This document shows positions 22,268 to 35,700 of a stretch of 64,000 bases of DNA, piece after piece; position 1 is the stretch's first letter, and every line of letters starts with the position of its first letter. The notes under the pieces are model-generated. The model ran no database searches and was not told where the DNA came from. It saw nothing but the letters and a program-made list of their open reading frames with translations. Source of the DNA: Heliocidaris erythrogramma (taxonomy: Eukaryota; Echinodermata; Echinoidea; Camarodonta; Echinometridae); NCBI GenBank assembly GCA_025617745.1, contig CM046863.1, positions 1,860,001 through 1,924,000 of the forward strand, written 5' to 3'. A program made the position numbers and the translations under genes.

Positions 22268-25200
22268 ATGTCATGTGTCGATTGTAATTATGCAATTGAA
22301 ATAGATTACTTAGGATGTCACCTATGCAGGAATGAACTTTTAAAAAATAACCATGTAAATTCTTCTTCTTTGCAATCTGTCAATGAAATATGCCGTTGTT
22401 CTTTCCCAAGATGTATACATTCTATGTTTCCGTTTCAAGACCTAAATAATGATGAACTTAGTGCAATATTTCATGATCTTGAAACTCATATTGTTATTGA
22501 TAATTTATATGTTTTTTCAGACAATGAAGATGAGTTTCACTTCAGCAGGTTTCTTAATTGTAGATATTACATTGATCAAGATTTTACTACTCAATTTGAC
22601 AGCATCGACCACCATTTCAGCATTTTGCATTTTAATTCCCGTAGTCTGAACAAAAATTTTAATGCTATATCCAATTTTATATCCACTTTATGTATTGACT
22701 TTTCAATTTATGGGTTTTCTGAAACCTGGATATGTGATAGTACACCACTGTTATTTAACATGACTGGCTATTCGTTTATACATTCAGATCGTCAACAGGG
22801 AAAAGGTGGTGGTGTTGGATTATTAATCTCTGATACTTATAATTTTAAAATTCGTAATGATTTTTTACACCCTTCATGCAACTATGAATCACTTTTTACT
22901 GAAATTGACTTGTCTAGACATAAGAAAATTTTTGTAGTTGTGATATATAGGAAACCTCAATCTAATATTAATGAATTTATCCCTGTCTTTGAAAATTGTT
23001 TACAAAAAATTAACACTGAATGCAAACAGGTCTATATAATGGGTGACTTCAACATAGACCTTTTGAAGTATACCAATCGTACTGTAGGTGATTTTTTAAG
23101 TACAATACATTCTCACTTTTTTATTCCTTTGATTGACAAGCCTTCTAGGGTGACTGCTAGGTCCATGTCCCTCATTGATAACATATTGACTAATAATTTT
23201 GATTTAAATGTTTCTTCAGGTCTATTTTACAATGATATATCAGACCATTTCCCAGTTTTCCAAATTACAAAAAAACACTTTCCAATCAATGATATTCCTA
23301 AATATAATACGTGTGTTATCAATGATGCAGCCATTAATGCTTTTAAAAAGGAACTGATTCGCAATGATTGGGATATTCTTACTAATTTTACTGATACAAC
23401 ACATGCTTTTGACAAGTTTTTAGAGACTTTCACATTGCTATATAATAAAGTGTTTGAAATTAAATCTTATAAACCTGTTTAAAAAAAATCAGAAAACCAT
23501 GGATAACGTTTGACCTTTTTAAAAAGATAAGGAATAAAAATAGAATGTATAAAATATATTGTCATAAACGTACAGAAAATAGCAGAATAAAATATGTTCG
23601 GATCCGAAATAATACTAATAAATTGCTAAGACTTGCCCGTAAAGACTACTACAGAATTAAATTTCATGCGATAAAGGGAAACATAAAAAACATGGCAATT
23701 AATCAATGGAATATTGGGGAAATCCAGTAATGTATTACCAAATTTTATTGATGCTGGTGGGAATCAAATTGCTGATTCTAAAGAGATTGCTGATTATTTT
23801 AACCACTATTTTGTAAATATTGGTTTATCATTACAAACTGCCTCATCCTTTAATAATTATGAAAATTTTGCCGAATTCTTGCCGAAACAGGGTTCCAACT
23901 CTATATATTTTAGACCAATATGTGAAAATGAAATTATCGATGTCGTGAAGAAACTTAATAATACCAACAGTTGTGGCATTGACAATTTTCATCCCAAGGT
24001 TATAAAGAATGTAATACACTATTTAGTGAAACCTTTATGTTATATTTTTAACTTGTCTATTTCTACTGGTATTGTACCCTATAAATTAAAAATTGCGAAG
24101 GTTGTACCTGTTCATAAGAAAAATGATATTCATAATGTTAATAACTATAGGCCAATATCAATACTTCCCTATTTTTTAAAAATCTTAGAAAGGCTCATTT
24201 ATAATCGCATTTATGACTTCCTATGTACTAATTCTCTTTTGAATGAAAATCAGTATGGATTTTTAAAGAATGTATCAACAGAAATGGCTGTTATTGATCT
24301 TCATGATTATCTGATCGATGTATTCAATACAAGGTTGCATTCTATTGGAGTTTTCTTAGATTTAAGTAAAGCGTTTGATACTATTGATTTCTCTATATTA
24401 TTATCCAAGCTTTATCATTATGGGATCAGAGGATTACCACTGCTGTGGCTTAAAAGTTATTTACATGATAGAACTCAATGTGCATCATTTAATAATGTAT
24501 TATCTGATCCTTTATGTATTTCATGTGGAGTACCCCAGGGGTCAATCCTAGGGCCACTTTTATTTTTAATTTATATTAAATGACCTCCCATGCTGTTCTG
24601 ACAAATTGAAATTCATTCTCTTTGCTGATGACACCAATATTCTCTACACATCTGATAACATTGTTTCCCTCTATAATAACCTAAATTTTGAATTGCAAAA
24701 GGTATCCAAGTGGTTCAAATGCAATAGATTGATTATAATGCTGAAAAATCGAATTTTATATATTTTCATTCTAGATCTAGACATATCTCTGCAGATTTGC
24801 ATGATTCATTCCAGATTAAAATGGAAAATAATGTTCTCAAACGTGTCAGTTCTACCAAATTTTTAGGTATATTTATAGATGAAAACTTGTCCTGGAAAAC
24901 ACATATAGCACAAATAAATAAAACAGTTTCCAGAAATACTGGTGTCATCAGCAAACTTCGCCATACCTTACCACAATCTGTCTTACTCATGCTTTACAAT
25001 ACACTGATTTTACCATTCCTGAATTATTGCAATATTGTTTGGGGCAATACCCACCCGACTAAACTAAAATGTTTATATCTTTTACAAAAGAGGATTGTAA
25101 GAATTCTAGACCTCTGTTTAAGCAACTCAGTATTTTGGATGTATACCAGTTAAATGAATATATGTGTGCAATACTTATGTATAAGCATCTAAATACAGAG

Positions 25201-25449
25201 CTTCCTAAAATATTATCCAATATGTTTATAAGAAATAGTGCAATACATAATTATAATACTAGATCTAAGAATAAATATCATAGATGGAATGTACATTCAG
25301 AATTTGCATCTTATTCCTGCAGACATCATGTACCTGTAATTTGGAACACGCTTCCAACAAATATAACTTCAGTTTCTTTTTATAACTGCTTTAAACGTAA
25401 ACTAAAAGAGTATTTGATTGTACGTGATTTTCACTGTATGAATATATAA
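22268..25449 (+). pseudogene. LINE A ORF2 (endonuclease-reverse transcriptase), frameshifted
   Basis: The first 404 codons (22268-23482) carry an APE-like endonuclease: LHFNSRSLN, SETW, GGGVGLLIS, MGDFNIDLL and SDHFPVF. A linker follows in a second frame (about 23490-23730). The reverse transcriptase starts in a third frame (23714-24583) with VPVHKKND, NNYRPIS, LDLSKAFDTIDF and GVPQGSILGPLLF, then changes frame before the catalytic FADDTNILY (near 24619). It continues through STKFLGIFIDENLSW and ends in another frame at 25449 with YNTRSKN and a W-N-x-LP segment. About five or six frame changes are visible, including one in an A run near 23485 and one near 24575, so no functional ORF2 is made. 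The catalytic residues themselves are still recognisable. Confidence 0.88.
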
Positions 25450-25799
25450 GATTTTCTTCCATTTCCTCCTTCTCTTCCTTTTTCTCTGTTTTTCTGTGTA
25501 TCTCCTTTCCTATCCCACCATGTTGTATTCTGGGCTTGTGTTGGTGCAAGGTGCAATTCGTAAATTATTTTGTTGTTACTTGCTATTTGTTTTCCGCCAT
25601 TCAGTTTACCAAATTATGTATCATTTGGGAAGCTGTCCTGACAAAACCTTTTTGGTTTTTTATCAGCTATGCCCAATTTAGTTTCATCACCATTAATATA
25701 TTTTTACTTTGCAATTTGAAATGAAATATGATATATATTATATGGAATTGCATGTTTTTATTCAATGTCTTGTATAATGTTTTTTTTTTTTTTTTAAAG

Positions 25800-25851
25800 A
25801 TGGAATTGAATTGAATAAATATGAATTGAATTGAATTGAAAAATTGAATTG
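25800..25851 (+). repeat. (TTGAA)n 3' tail of LINE A
   Basis: Repeats of GAATT/TTGAA with small interruptions run directly into the satellite sequence AATACCCCATATTG. This is the microsatellite tail that marks the 3' end of the LINE. Confidence 0.85.
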
Positions 25852-28663
25852 AATACCCCATATTGTGCGAGCACTACACTGTAAAAAATAACTGTAGATT
25901 AACAGGGTTTTTTTTTTTTAATTGCTAATTTTCCTGCCATTTCACAAGAAAAATACCGTATTAACACAAAAACAACCAAAACTTGTAATTTTACAAGTCA
26001 AAAAACCTGTTAATCTACAGTTACAAGTCAAAAAACCTGTTAATGTACAGTTATTTTTTACAGTGTACCAATTTAATCAAGGTCAGATAGATGAATCAAT
26101 CAGTTATGTTATCTGTGACAATATCAAAGATATAGATTCAAATAGTAAAAAAAATTGTTTGAAATTAAATAATTATTAAAAAGAAACCCATTGCAAGAAT
26201 GGTCATATTTCATTAAGCATATCAAAAAGCCTGGATTCAATTCAGTTAAATACTTACCGCCTGAACAATGCAGATGAAGAGAAGGAGTAAAGACATCGAA
26301 AGCACTATTAGCATAAAGTGTGTCGATTTCTCTTCTTTCTTGAGTTTTACCCTTTAAGATTTGTCAACTTTATACCTAGTTTACTTTTATATTACTGATT
26401 TTATTACCAGTTGAAGTGTTATATTTTTTCTATGAGATAAAAAGTTAGTTTCCTCATTTTTTCAAAGAATATTCCATATTGTGATAGTACTACCAATTTA
26501 ATGAAGGTGAGATAGATGAATCAATCAGTTATGTAATCTATGACAACATCAAAGATAAAGATTCAAATTGTAAAAAACCTGTTAAAAATTATATAATCAT
26601 TGAAAAGAAACCATTGTGAGAATGGTCATATCTTATTCCGCATATCAAACAGCCAGGATTCCATTTCGTTGAATACTTACCCACTGTACAACGTATATCA
26701 AAAGAAAAAGTCAAGAGATCAAGAGCAATGTTAACATTCAGTATGTCAATTTCTCTTCTTCCTCGAGTTTTACCCATAAGGTTTGTCATTTTTATACGTA
26801 GTTTTGTTTTATTTCAATGATTTTATTACTAGTTGAAATGTTATATGTTTTCTATGGGATAAAAAAGTTACTTTCATCATTTTCTCAAAGAATACCCCAT
26901 ATTGTGAGAGCATTACCAATTTAATCAAGGTCAGATAGATGAATCAATCAGTTATGTGATCTGTGACAGTATCAACGATATAGATTCAAATTGTACTAAA
27001 AGTTATCTGACATGAAATAGTGACTGAAAAGAAAATCATTGTAAGAATGGTCATATTTCATTAAGCATATCAAATAGCCAGGATTCCATTCCGTTGAATA
27101 CTTACCCACTGCACAACGTATATCAAGAGAAGAAGTAAAGAGATCAAGACCCAATATTAACATTCAGTATGTCGATTTCTCTTCTTCTTCGAGTTTTACC
27201 CATAAGGTTTGTCATTTTTATACGTAGTTTTGTTTTATTTCAATGATTTTATTACTAGTTGAAATGTTATATGTTGTCTATGGGATAAAAAAAGTTAGTT
27301 TCATCATTTTCTCAAAGAATACCCCATATTGTGAGAGCACTACCAATTTAATCAAGGTCAGATAGATGAATCAGTCAGTTATGTAATCTATGACAATATC
27401 AAAGATATAGATTCAAATTGTAAAAAACCTGTTAAAAATTATATAATCATTGAAAAGAAACCATTGTGAGAATGGTCATATCTTATTCCGCATATCAAAC
27501 AGCCAGGATTCCATTCCGTTGAATACTTACCCACTGTACAACGTATATCAAAAGAAAAAGTAAAGAGGTCGAGAGCAATATTAACATTCAGTATGTAAAT
27601 TTCTCTTCTTCTTCGAGTTTTACCCATAAGCTTTGTCAACTGTATACGTACATTTTTTTTTTTATTTTAATGATTTTATTACTAGTTGAAATTTTATGTT
27701 TTTTATGAGATAAAAAAGTCAGTTTCATCATTTTTGCAAAGAATACCCCATGTTGTGGGAGCACTACCAATTTAATCAAGGTCAGCTATATGAATCAGTC
27801 AGTTATGTAATCTGTGACAATATCAACGATAAAGATTCAAATTGTAATAAAGTTGTTTGAAATTATATAATCATTGAAAGGAAACCATTGTGACAGTATA
27901 AAAACAATTGATTCACATTGTAAAAAAAAAATTGAAATAATATAATTATTGAAAAGAAAACCATTGCAAGAATTGTCATATTTCATTAAGCATATCAAAA
28001 AGCCTGGATTCAATTCAGTTAAATACTTGCCACCTGAACAACGTATATCAAGAGAAGAAGTAAAGAGATCAAGACCCAATATTAATATTCAGTATGTCGA
28101 TTTCTCTTCTTCTTCGAGTTTTACCCATAAGGTTTGTCATTTTTATACGTAGTTTTGTTTTATTTCAATGATTTTATTACTAGTTGAAATGTTATATGTT
28201 GTCTATGGGATAAAAAGTTAGTTTCATCATTTTCTCAAAGAATACCCCATATTGTGAGAGCACTACCAATTTAATCAAGGTCAGTTATGTAATCTGTGAC
28301 AATACCAAAGATACAGATTAAAATTGTAATTCCACGAATACCCCATATTTTGAGAGCACTACCGATTTAATCACGGTCAGATAGATGAATCAATCATTTA
28401 TGTAATCTGTGACAATATCAACGATAAAGATTAAAATTGTAATAAAGTTGTTTGAAATTATATAATCATTGAAAGGAAACCATTGTAAGATTAGTCATAT
28501 TTAATTTAGCATTTCGAATAGCCATGATTCCATTCCGTTGAATACTTACGTTCTGTACATCGTAGATCAAGAGAAAAAAGTAAAGAGATCAAGAGCAATA
28601 ATGTCAATTTCTCTTCGTCCTCGAGTTTTACCCATAAGATTTGTCAACGTTATACGTAGTTTT
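25852..28663. repeat. Satellite array segment 4
   Basis: 420-bp satellite units interrupted only by the MITE at 25877-26065. The pair at about 26560-26800 and 27410-27640 is much closer to each other than to neighbours, another block-duplication sign. The array stops at 28663 at the duplicated target ATACGTAGTTTT (28652-28663). Confidence 0.9.
25877..26065. mobile_element. 189-bp MITE with TA target duplication
   Basis: Inverted ends CACTGTAAAAAATAACTG and its reverse complement, continuing inward through a shared AACAGG motif. It sits inside a satellite unit: GAGCACTA before and TACCAATTT after, where the intact unit reads GAGCACTACCAATTT, so TA (25875-25876 and 26066-26067) was duplicated. 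It has an internal direct repeat, ACAAGTCAAAAAACCTGTTA, in two copies. TA targets and this terminal sequence suggest a non-autonomous Tc1/mariner-like element. Confidence 0.9.
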
Positions 28664-28803
28664 TAAATATCATAATTGATAGGATTGAAGTAAATTGAAT
28701 ATATCATAATAAAGAAAGTAAATGTGAGAAAATTACCAAAATTATACAAGTTATAAATGAAGTATAATTAAAATTCTATTAATAATAAGAAGTACAAGTC
28801 GAA

Positions 28804-28929
28804 GAGGTTAGCATATCCCAGGTGTTCAGGCAGTGGAATCACAGAAAGAATTTCAAAGTAATTTAAAATTCAAATGAGGCATCGAGCCCCGATCACTGTA
28901 AAAGGACCCGCTTTTCGTGCGGTATTCAT
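28804..28929. repeat. DIRS left inverted terminal repeat
   Basis: 126 bp from GAGGTTAGCATATC to CGTGCGGTATTCAT, matching the reverse complement of 43613-43738 with few differences. The outer extension 28736-28803 is unique to this end apart from its copy in the internal complementary region. Confidence 0.9.
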
Positions 28930-29059
28930 TGTTCAAAGTAGATAGCAGGATTGAAAGAAGGAAGAACAAAAATAAATGCTTGTCATCTTCTGTGCTGTAT
29001 ACTATAAAAGGGAGGGAAAACGGAAGGAAAATTATTCCCGATTGTCAAAAAGGGTGGGA

Positions 29060-29172
29060 CCTCTTCGACTTGTACTTCTTATTATTAATAGAATTCTAAT
29101 TATACTTCATTCATAACTTGTATAATTTGGTAATTCTATTACATAACACTCATACAAGTCTTCAGAGGTAAG
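29060..29172. repeat. DIRS internal complementary region
   Basis: The first half (29060-29130, CCTCTTCGACTTGTACTTC onward) is the reverse complement of the extreme left end (28736-28811). The second half (29131-29172, TAATTCTATTACATAACAC onward) equals the minus-strand sequence of the extreme right end (43731-43772). The two ends are thus joined head to tail in a short internal copy, which is the arrangement used in the DIRS model as template for completing and circularising the DNA copy. Confidence 0.88.
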
Positions 29173-29710
29173 CATCTTCAAAGCAATCACGCACAGAAGA
29201 TGGCATATATTTTACGAAAATGAAAATCACATATTGAAACACAATTCGTTTACTTCTTGGAGTTTATTTCACGTAGTCTTCAATATCTATGTGAAAACAC
29301 GATAAACTGATTTTGTTGATTACATCATGCATTTAAGAGACCGACTTTAAAAAGGTCAAACGTTGACAATTAGATGTCAAACATAGACATGAAACGTTAT
29401 AAACTGAATCTTAAAATAAATTATCAATTTTTTTCTCCTTTCAATTCCTTTCTTCCTTACTTATTCCTTTTCAAAAGCAAATACAAATAAGTAGTAAACA
29501 GAACTTATAAAGGAACGAAATCACATTCACTCTGAAAAATATTTCCTTGCGATTGTTTTCGCATAAAAAACAGGAGAAAGCATGTCTATCATCATACAAA
29601 ATAGACATCATACAAAGAAACCCTTCGTTTAAAAAATCTTTGATAAACAGCAAACTCCTTACATCCAAAGACGCTCGTTAGTATAATAAAGTCTACACAA
29701 TCATGATAAT

Positions 29711-30977
29711 CTAGCTGTTTGATGCACTGTTCAGAATCATAACACCAAATGAATTTCTAGTATCTGGGAATTTTAGATCAAATTCTGCAAATGTCCTAGC
29801 ATTAGACCAATCGGCTGTCTTCACAATCTCGTTTAGGGTAACACCTTGAGGAAAAGCTAATGATGTCGATGCACTACGGAAACTATGAGCAGAAAAAACG
29901 TTCGTATCTATGCCAGATGCGGACAGGGTGGCTTTCATCCACCTTGCCAAGGTACATGTAGTGACGGATTTATGCGACTTTCTTGAGGAGATGAAAAGCT
30001 TGTTTTCATTACTTTCTTCCCTAAGAGGTTCACTACGTTTGATGTATTCCTTGAGAGTAGATATAACACAAAGTTTAGGATTAGCGGGGTACGCTGGTAA
30101 TTTTACAACTTGCTTGTTGATAACCTTTTGGGGTGTTGAAGTCTTAAGTAGATCTTTGACATGAAAAACTGCAAAGCTCTCAGACATCTGCATTGAACTA
30201 ATATCTAGATGCATAAGAGTCTGCGTCGGCTGGGCAGAAACGAGAGCCGTTAAGGCTAGTAACTTTTGACTCAAACTAAGTAAGGACAAGTTCACATTTT
30301 CTGGGAGTGAAAAAAGATAATCTAACACATTAGATACATTCCAGGAATAATTATACTTTGGCTTAGGGGAGTCTTTATTATATACCCCTTTTAACAGACG
30401 AACAACTAGAGGATGTTTCCCAACAGGAAAACCATCGATCGCCGTTAAAATAGACGAAAGTGCAGTGGGGTGTTGAAGTCTTAAGTAGATCTTTGACATG
30501 AAAAACTGCAAAGCTCTCAGACATCTGCATTGAACTAATATCTAGATACATAAGAGTCTGCGTCGGCTGGGCAGAAACGAGAGCCGTTAAGGCTAGTAAC
30601 TTTTGACTCAAACTAAGTAAGGACAAGTTCACAGTTTCTGGGAGTGAAAAAAGATAATCTAACACATTAGATACATTCCAGGAATAATTATACTTTGGCT
30701 TAGGGGAGTCTTTATTATATACCCCTTTTAACAGACGAACAACTAGAGGATGTTTCCCAACAGGAAAACCATCGATCGCCGTTAAAATAGACGAAAGTGC
30801 AGAACGATAAGAGTTAAGGGTTGAATATGTTTTCCCTAAAGAATGTTGATGCGCAAGGAAATTAACAAAGCTATCTATAGACGGGTTGTACATATTAGTC
30901 GACCGTTCACTACACCAATTACACCATGTCTGCCATGCAGATTCATATTGTTTGTTTGTTCCTGACCACCAAGACAT
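29711..30977 (-). pseudogene. DIRS tyrosine recombinase region (fossil)
   Basis: Minus-strand coding remnant of a tyrosine recombinase, the enzyme that integrates the circular DNA copy in DIRS elements. The N-terminal part has a core-binding-type segment (W-x-x-W-C-x-W-C, then SFVNFLAHQH and LNSYRSALS). The C-terminal catalytic part has the LLALTALVSAQ segment and ends with AHSFRSASTSLAF, which holds the conserved H-x-x-R box. The region also contains an internal tandem repeat. A MITE lies directly against its 5' end. It is broken. Confidence 0.85.
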
Positions 30978-30979
30978 TA

Positions 30980-31283
30980 AGCCAGTTCGGGGTTAGCGCA
31001 TCGTACTGAGATTGTACGAATGACCCCAAATATCCACAGATATTTTAGACATGGAGGGTCCCTTTATGTGCACTTCAGAAAAATAACTCTGGGAGTGATA
31101 GAGGTGCCTCATGAATAGCTTTTGTTTCCCCCTTTAAAAAGAATACTTCCACCTGGATATCATGGAATGCACCATTAGTGCATAATTGAATAATGATTAC
31201 ATGACATTAGTGTCAGTGGGTTTTAGAATTTGGTACAGATGACCTTTATCTGCTCATGCTCAGATTGCATCCCCGAAGTGGCT
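30980..31283. mobile_element. TA-flanked MITE, copy 1 (inside the DIRS element)
   Basis: 304 bp with inverted ends AGCCAGTTCGGGG and AGCCACTTCGGGG (right end read inward), flanked by TA (30978-30979 and 31284-31285). The interior is the reverse complement of the copy at 44125-44449, with only small differences. No ORF. TA target suggests a Tc1/mariner-type helper. Confidence 0.88.
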
Positions 31284-31667
31284 TATTCAGTGAGCTCGGC
31301 AGCTTGTTTCGAAATTCCTGTTGAATTCCAGTGTTGGCGGAGATAAGCCAGCACTATGAACATGACGAACAAAGAAGCGGACAATTTATGCTGCTCCTTA
31401 TTGTACCCTTCACAATTGCACTGGTTAACACAAGAACATCCATTCATTGCTATTCTGTAAAATATGTAGAACAGGTGTCACATTTTTTTATTTTTTATTT
31501 TTTGTTTAACGCCCCATCAGCACCTTATTGGGCTATATCGAGGCAAAATACGTATATTTGATTATGAGAGTGATACTTTGTGCTTAAATATTGTGAAGTT
31601 ACATTGCAATATGAATAAAAATACACTATACCACAGTAAATAAGTAAAAAATCTACAACATGAAAGA

Positions 31668-32661
31668 CTATATGCTATAAAAGATACCAGATCTTTTCAA
31701 GAATTCTAAAATGTTTGGTATATTGACAGAAGTAAAAAGCTGCCTCATTGAGGTAGCAAGGTGATAACATTTTCTGATGTCAGCAAAATCTTTGCATTCC
31801 AACAGAATGTGCTTAATTGTTAGAGGGCAGTGGCAGCTACTACATACTGCTGCTGGTTCACTGCACAGTAAAAAAACTATGTGTAATTCGAGCGTGTCCA
31901 ATAATACATCGAGTAAGGACAACTTGGTCATGACGTGACAATGTGCATGTGGGCAGACATTCACTCAAAACTGGTTTAATTGCATAGAACTTGTTATTTA
32001 TACATTCATCCCATTCATTCTGCCAAAGATTAAGGATGTACGATTTAATAATTGGTTTCAAGTCTGAAGAAGGGATGAAAAGTTGCGTTGCTTGTTGGTT
32101 ACGAGCAGTGTGAGCAGAGGCATCTGCTTTTTCATTGCCATCAATGCCTACATGCCCAGGGGTCCAACAAAAGACAATTTCTTTTTCGTTAGAGAGCGTG
32201 AAATACTTTGTAATGATGTACTCAACGAGAGGATGGTCAACCAGCTTATTATGTATAGCTTGTAAAGCTGAAATCGAGTCGGAACATATTAGAAATTGCT
32301 TATAGTCGCAATATTCAATAGATTCTAAAGCTAGAATAATGGCTGTGAGCTCAGCTGAATATATGGAAAAAACATCTGGAAGACGAGCACTCTTGGAGTG
32401 CATCTGACTTGAAATGACCGCGCAAGCAACTCTGTTCTCATCCTTCGAGCCGTCTGTATATAAGTATCTGTATTCAGAGAAATCATTTTTAATAAAATTA
32501 AAAAGTTGTTGGTATTTAATTGGGTTAGTAGATGACTTTGGATATTGGTTTAAATCAAATACTACTGTTGGAGCCTGAAAGATCCAAGGTGGTGGGCTTA
32601 GAGATTCCTTGTGAGCTATATTAGTGATATCAATATTTGAGGCCTCAATGTGAGGTTTCAT
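31668..32661 (-). pseudogene. Nimb-type ORF2: RNase H and C-terminal cysteine region
   Basis: Separated from the reverse transcriptase by LINE B. The RNase H domain shows its four acidic residues in place: YTDGS, SAELTAI, CSDSISALQ and GNEKADASAH. A tail with HILLEC and a preceding C-x-x-C segment follows after one frame change near 31865. RNase H removes the RNA strand after reverse transcription; its presence is diagnostic for the I group. The frame extends upstream of 32661 as far as the LINE B junction. Confidence 0.88.
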
Positions 32662-32709
32662 TCTCAGACCAAGAGGACGTATTGTTTTTGGTCGTGAATT
32701 GTAGTGACG

Positions 32710-35700
32710 TATTTATTTATTTATTTATTTATTTCTGAATGGTTCATCATATTACATAGTACATTGAAATAACTCCTTGGAGCGGTCACATCCATAAGAG
32801 AGGATATTTAAAGAAACAAATAACAATGACAGAATCGTAAAATAACTATGGTCACAACACAGACATAGAATAATGGAGCACCATACAGAGGTATGGCAAT
32901 ATAAGCTTAAAGGCTTGAAACGTTGCCATACCTTCACATTCAAAACTAACGAATTACATATATTATCATTCAAAACTAAAACTAAAACAAAATAAACAGA
33001 AAAAACAAAAACAAAGAGAGAAACTCAATAACCAATGTTAACATTAAATGAACTAATTTGAAATTGTACACTATTTACAACAGATAAAGATGAAAATAAA
33101 GTTATAGATGGTATGAAGATGGAGAAAGAGGAGGGAGCCTTTATTATCCCAAATAATATATGTAATCAGTAATATAGTAAAGGCGTCGATGGATATCTAT
33201 ACACGTAATAGGACAAATTATGTAGGATGAAAATATTCTAGTCTTTCGGGTGATATGAACCTCTAGGCTTCGTTGTAGTAATACAAGAAATAATTGTACA
33301 TGTATATGTATTAATCACATCTTAGAGATAAGCATGCGCTTAATCGCATTTTTAAAGGAATGAATGGTAGGTAAATTTCGAGTGTCACTCGGTAAGGCAT
33401 TCCAGACATCTGGACCGTTATGCCTAACAGATTTATGAGCCAATAATGTGCGGGGGTTGAATAAGTGAATATTAGCCGATTGTCTTGTGGGGTAAGAGTG
33501 AATATCACTGTTTCGACTGAACATGGAAGAAAAGGAAGTGGGCAAAAGGTTGTTATTATAACGAAACATAAAGAGGGCGGTTTGAAGAAAATTGATGTCA
33601 CTAACCGTAAGGCTCTTCAACTTGATAAAGAGAGGCCTTGTATGGTCACGGTAACCAGCTCCAGCACAAATGCGGATATCTTTCTTTTGTAGCAAGAGAA
33701 TATTATCTGTAACACACTTAGATGTTGCCCAAAGAACATTGCAGTATGAGATGTATGGTAGAATCAGAGTATTGTACAGTATAACAATTACTTTGTCAGG
33801 AACTATATATTTCACTCTATATAATATTCCAATATTTCGGGAAATTGTTGTTCTTATGTTTTTCAAATGATCATTCCAGTTTAGTTGTTCATTAATGTAA
33901 ACACCGAGAAATTTGGTACAAGTTTTTTCTTTCCAACAAGACATCATCTAGTTTTACTTTAGGAGTTTGTACTCCACGAGACTTTCTACCTTTAAAGTGA
34001 ATATAATTCGTTTTTTGCACATTGAGAGACAGCATATTGCTCCTAAACCAATTGGTTAATTTGGGTAGTTCATTATTAATTGTATTTTCAAGGATACTGA
34101 TATTATTATGAGATAAGAAAACACTTGTGTCATCTGCAATTAATATGTAATTTAGAGTGGTAGACACATTGCAAATATCATTGACATATATCAAAAATAA
34201 CAAGGGGCCTAATATTGAACCTTGCGGAACACCGCATTTTAGAAATGACACAGCAGAGTTGACAGAGTTGTAGGATGTGTATTGCCTTCTGTTAGAAAGG
34301 TAGCTAGAGAACCACTCCAGAGCAATGCCTCTGACTCCATAATGTTGTAGTTTACATAGCAGAATTGAGTGGTCAAGTGTGTCAAAAGCCTTGCTCAGAT
34401 CCATGAACACACCAATAACATGCTCACGAGCGGCCAGGGCACTAGACACATGGTCATAAAATTGCAACAATGCAAGGTCAGTTGAGTGAGACCTTCTAAA
34501 TCCATACTGGTTAGGGTTAAGAAGTTTATGTTTCTCAAGATAGCTAAAAAGTCTATTATACACGATTCTCTCAAGTATTTTTGAGAAACTTGATAATATT
34601 GAGATTGGCCTATAGTTAGCGATGTTTGAGGGGCTTTTTTATGCACAGGAATAACCTTTGCCAGTTTGAATGAAGAAGGAAATACACCACTTGATAAAGA
34701 TATATTACAGATGTGTACAAGAGGTGTTAAAATCGAACCTATGATCTGCTTCAAGAATGAGGAACTAATTCCATCATGACCAAGGGATTTACTATTTTTT
34801 AAAGAACACACAACATTAAGTACTTCAAGATAATCAGTTGGCTTGAGGAAAATAGAGGATTGAGACTGCCCTGGCAGATATTGCTTAAAATTTGTTCCTG
34901 CTGTATTTATTTTCTTTGCTTGATTTGGGCCCAAGTTGGTAAAGTATTCATTGAACACATTAGCAATATCTCCTGCAGAAGTTATCTCACGATTCTCATA
35001 TACAAAATTTTGGGTGTTTTCAGTCTTATTTCTTTTACACAAAATATCTTTAACAACTTTCCATGTAGATGACATATTTCCTCTTGTCTTATCAAATTGC
35101 CTAGTGTAAAATGTACTGCGCGATGATCTTATTATCGACGTTAATTTATTTCGGTATTTTTTATATTTCTCGATATTCTCTCGAGTTGGTTTCCTCAAAC
35201 TTCTTTTGTATAGGGTATTTCTTCTTTTGATAGACTGTAGTATCCCCCTGGTAATCCAGGGATGTTTACCAAAGCTCTTATTATTTGATTGAATGAGAGG
35301 GATATTCTTATCAAAATAATCATAGAATTTACTCCAGAACAGTTCAAAAGACTTATCAACATCTTCACATACCAACACTTCGGACCATTCTTCAGCCAGG
35401 CAATCGTTGTTTAGATTGGAAATATTATCCTCTGTCAAGATTCGTCTCTCTATAATCCCCTTTTCCTTACGGCCATTAATTAGTAGATCACGAATCATGC
35501 AGAACACAGGTAGATGATCAGAAACTTCACAATAGAACAAACCAGATTGTGAATGACTTTTAACAGTTTTTACAAAAATATTATCTAACAGCGTCGAAGA
35601 TCCATTACATATTCTCGACGGTTTATCAATCATTACACTGGAGGCATTGGAATCAAGTATATTATGGAGACGGCGAGTACTAGCATTTTTCTTTAGTAAA

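Larger units (their letters stand above)
20843..25851 (+). mobile_element. CR1/L2-like LINE, near full length, decayed (LINE A)
   Basis: A 5-kb non-LTR retrotransposon inserted into a satellite unit between TTTCTCAA and AATACCCCATATTG. Order: 5' untranslated region (20843-21209), ORF1 (21210-21950), ORF2 with endonuclease and reverse transcriptase (22268-25449), 3' untranslated region and a (TTGAA)n tail. A short microsatellite tail instead of poly-A and an ORF1 with a coiled coil plus YSRRN box fit the CR1/L2 side of the Jockey group. No clear target duplication is seen, as is common in this group. The T-rich inter-ORF stretch 21951-22267 holds no gene. Confidence 0.88.

Noticed and set aside
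9452-28152. Repeated open frames of 60-80 codons on both strands of the satellite units
   Set aside because: The same frames recur because the unit recurs, both strands are open over the same stretch, and copies differ by changes that are not concentrated at third codon positions as far as I can see. No domain is recognisable, so they are taken as chance.
29711-30977. Crypton-type or bacterial tyrosine recombinase
   Set aside because: The recombinase lies in an element with inverted ends, an internal complementary region and a DIRS-type reverse transcriptase-RNase H, so a DIRS element explains it better.
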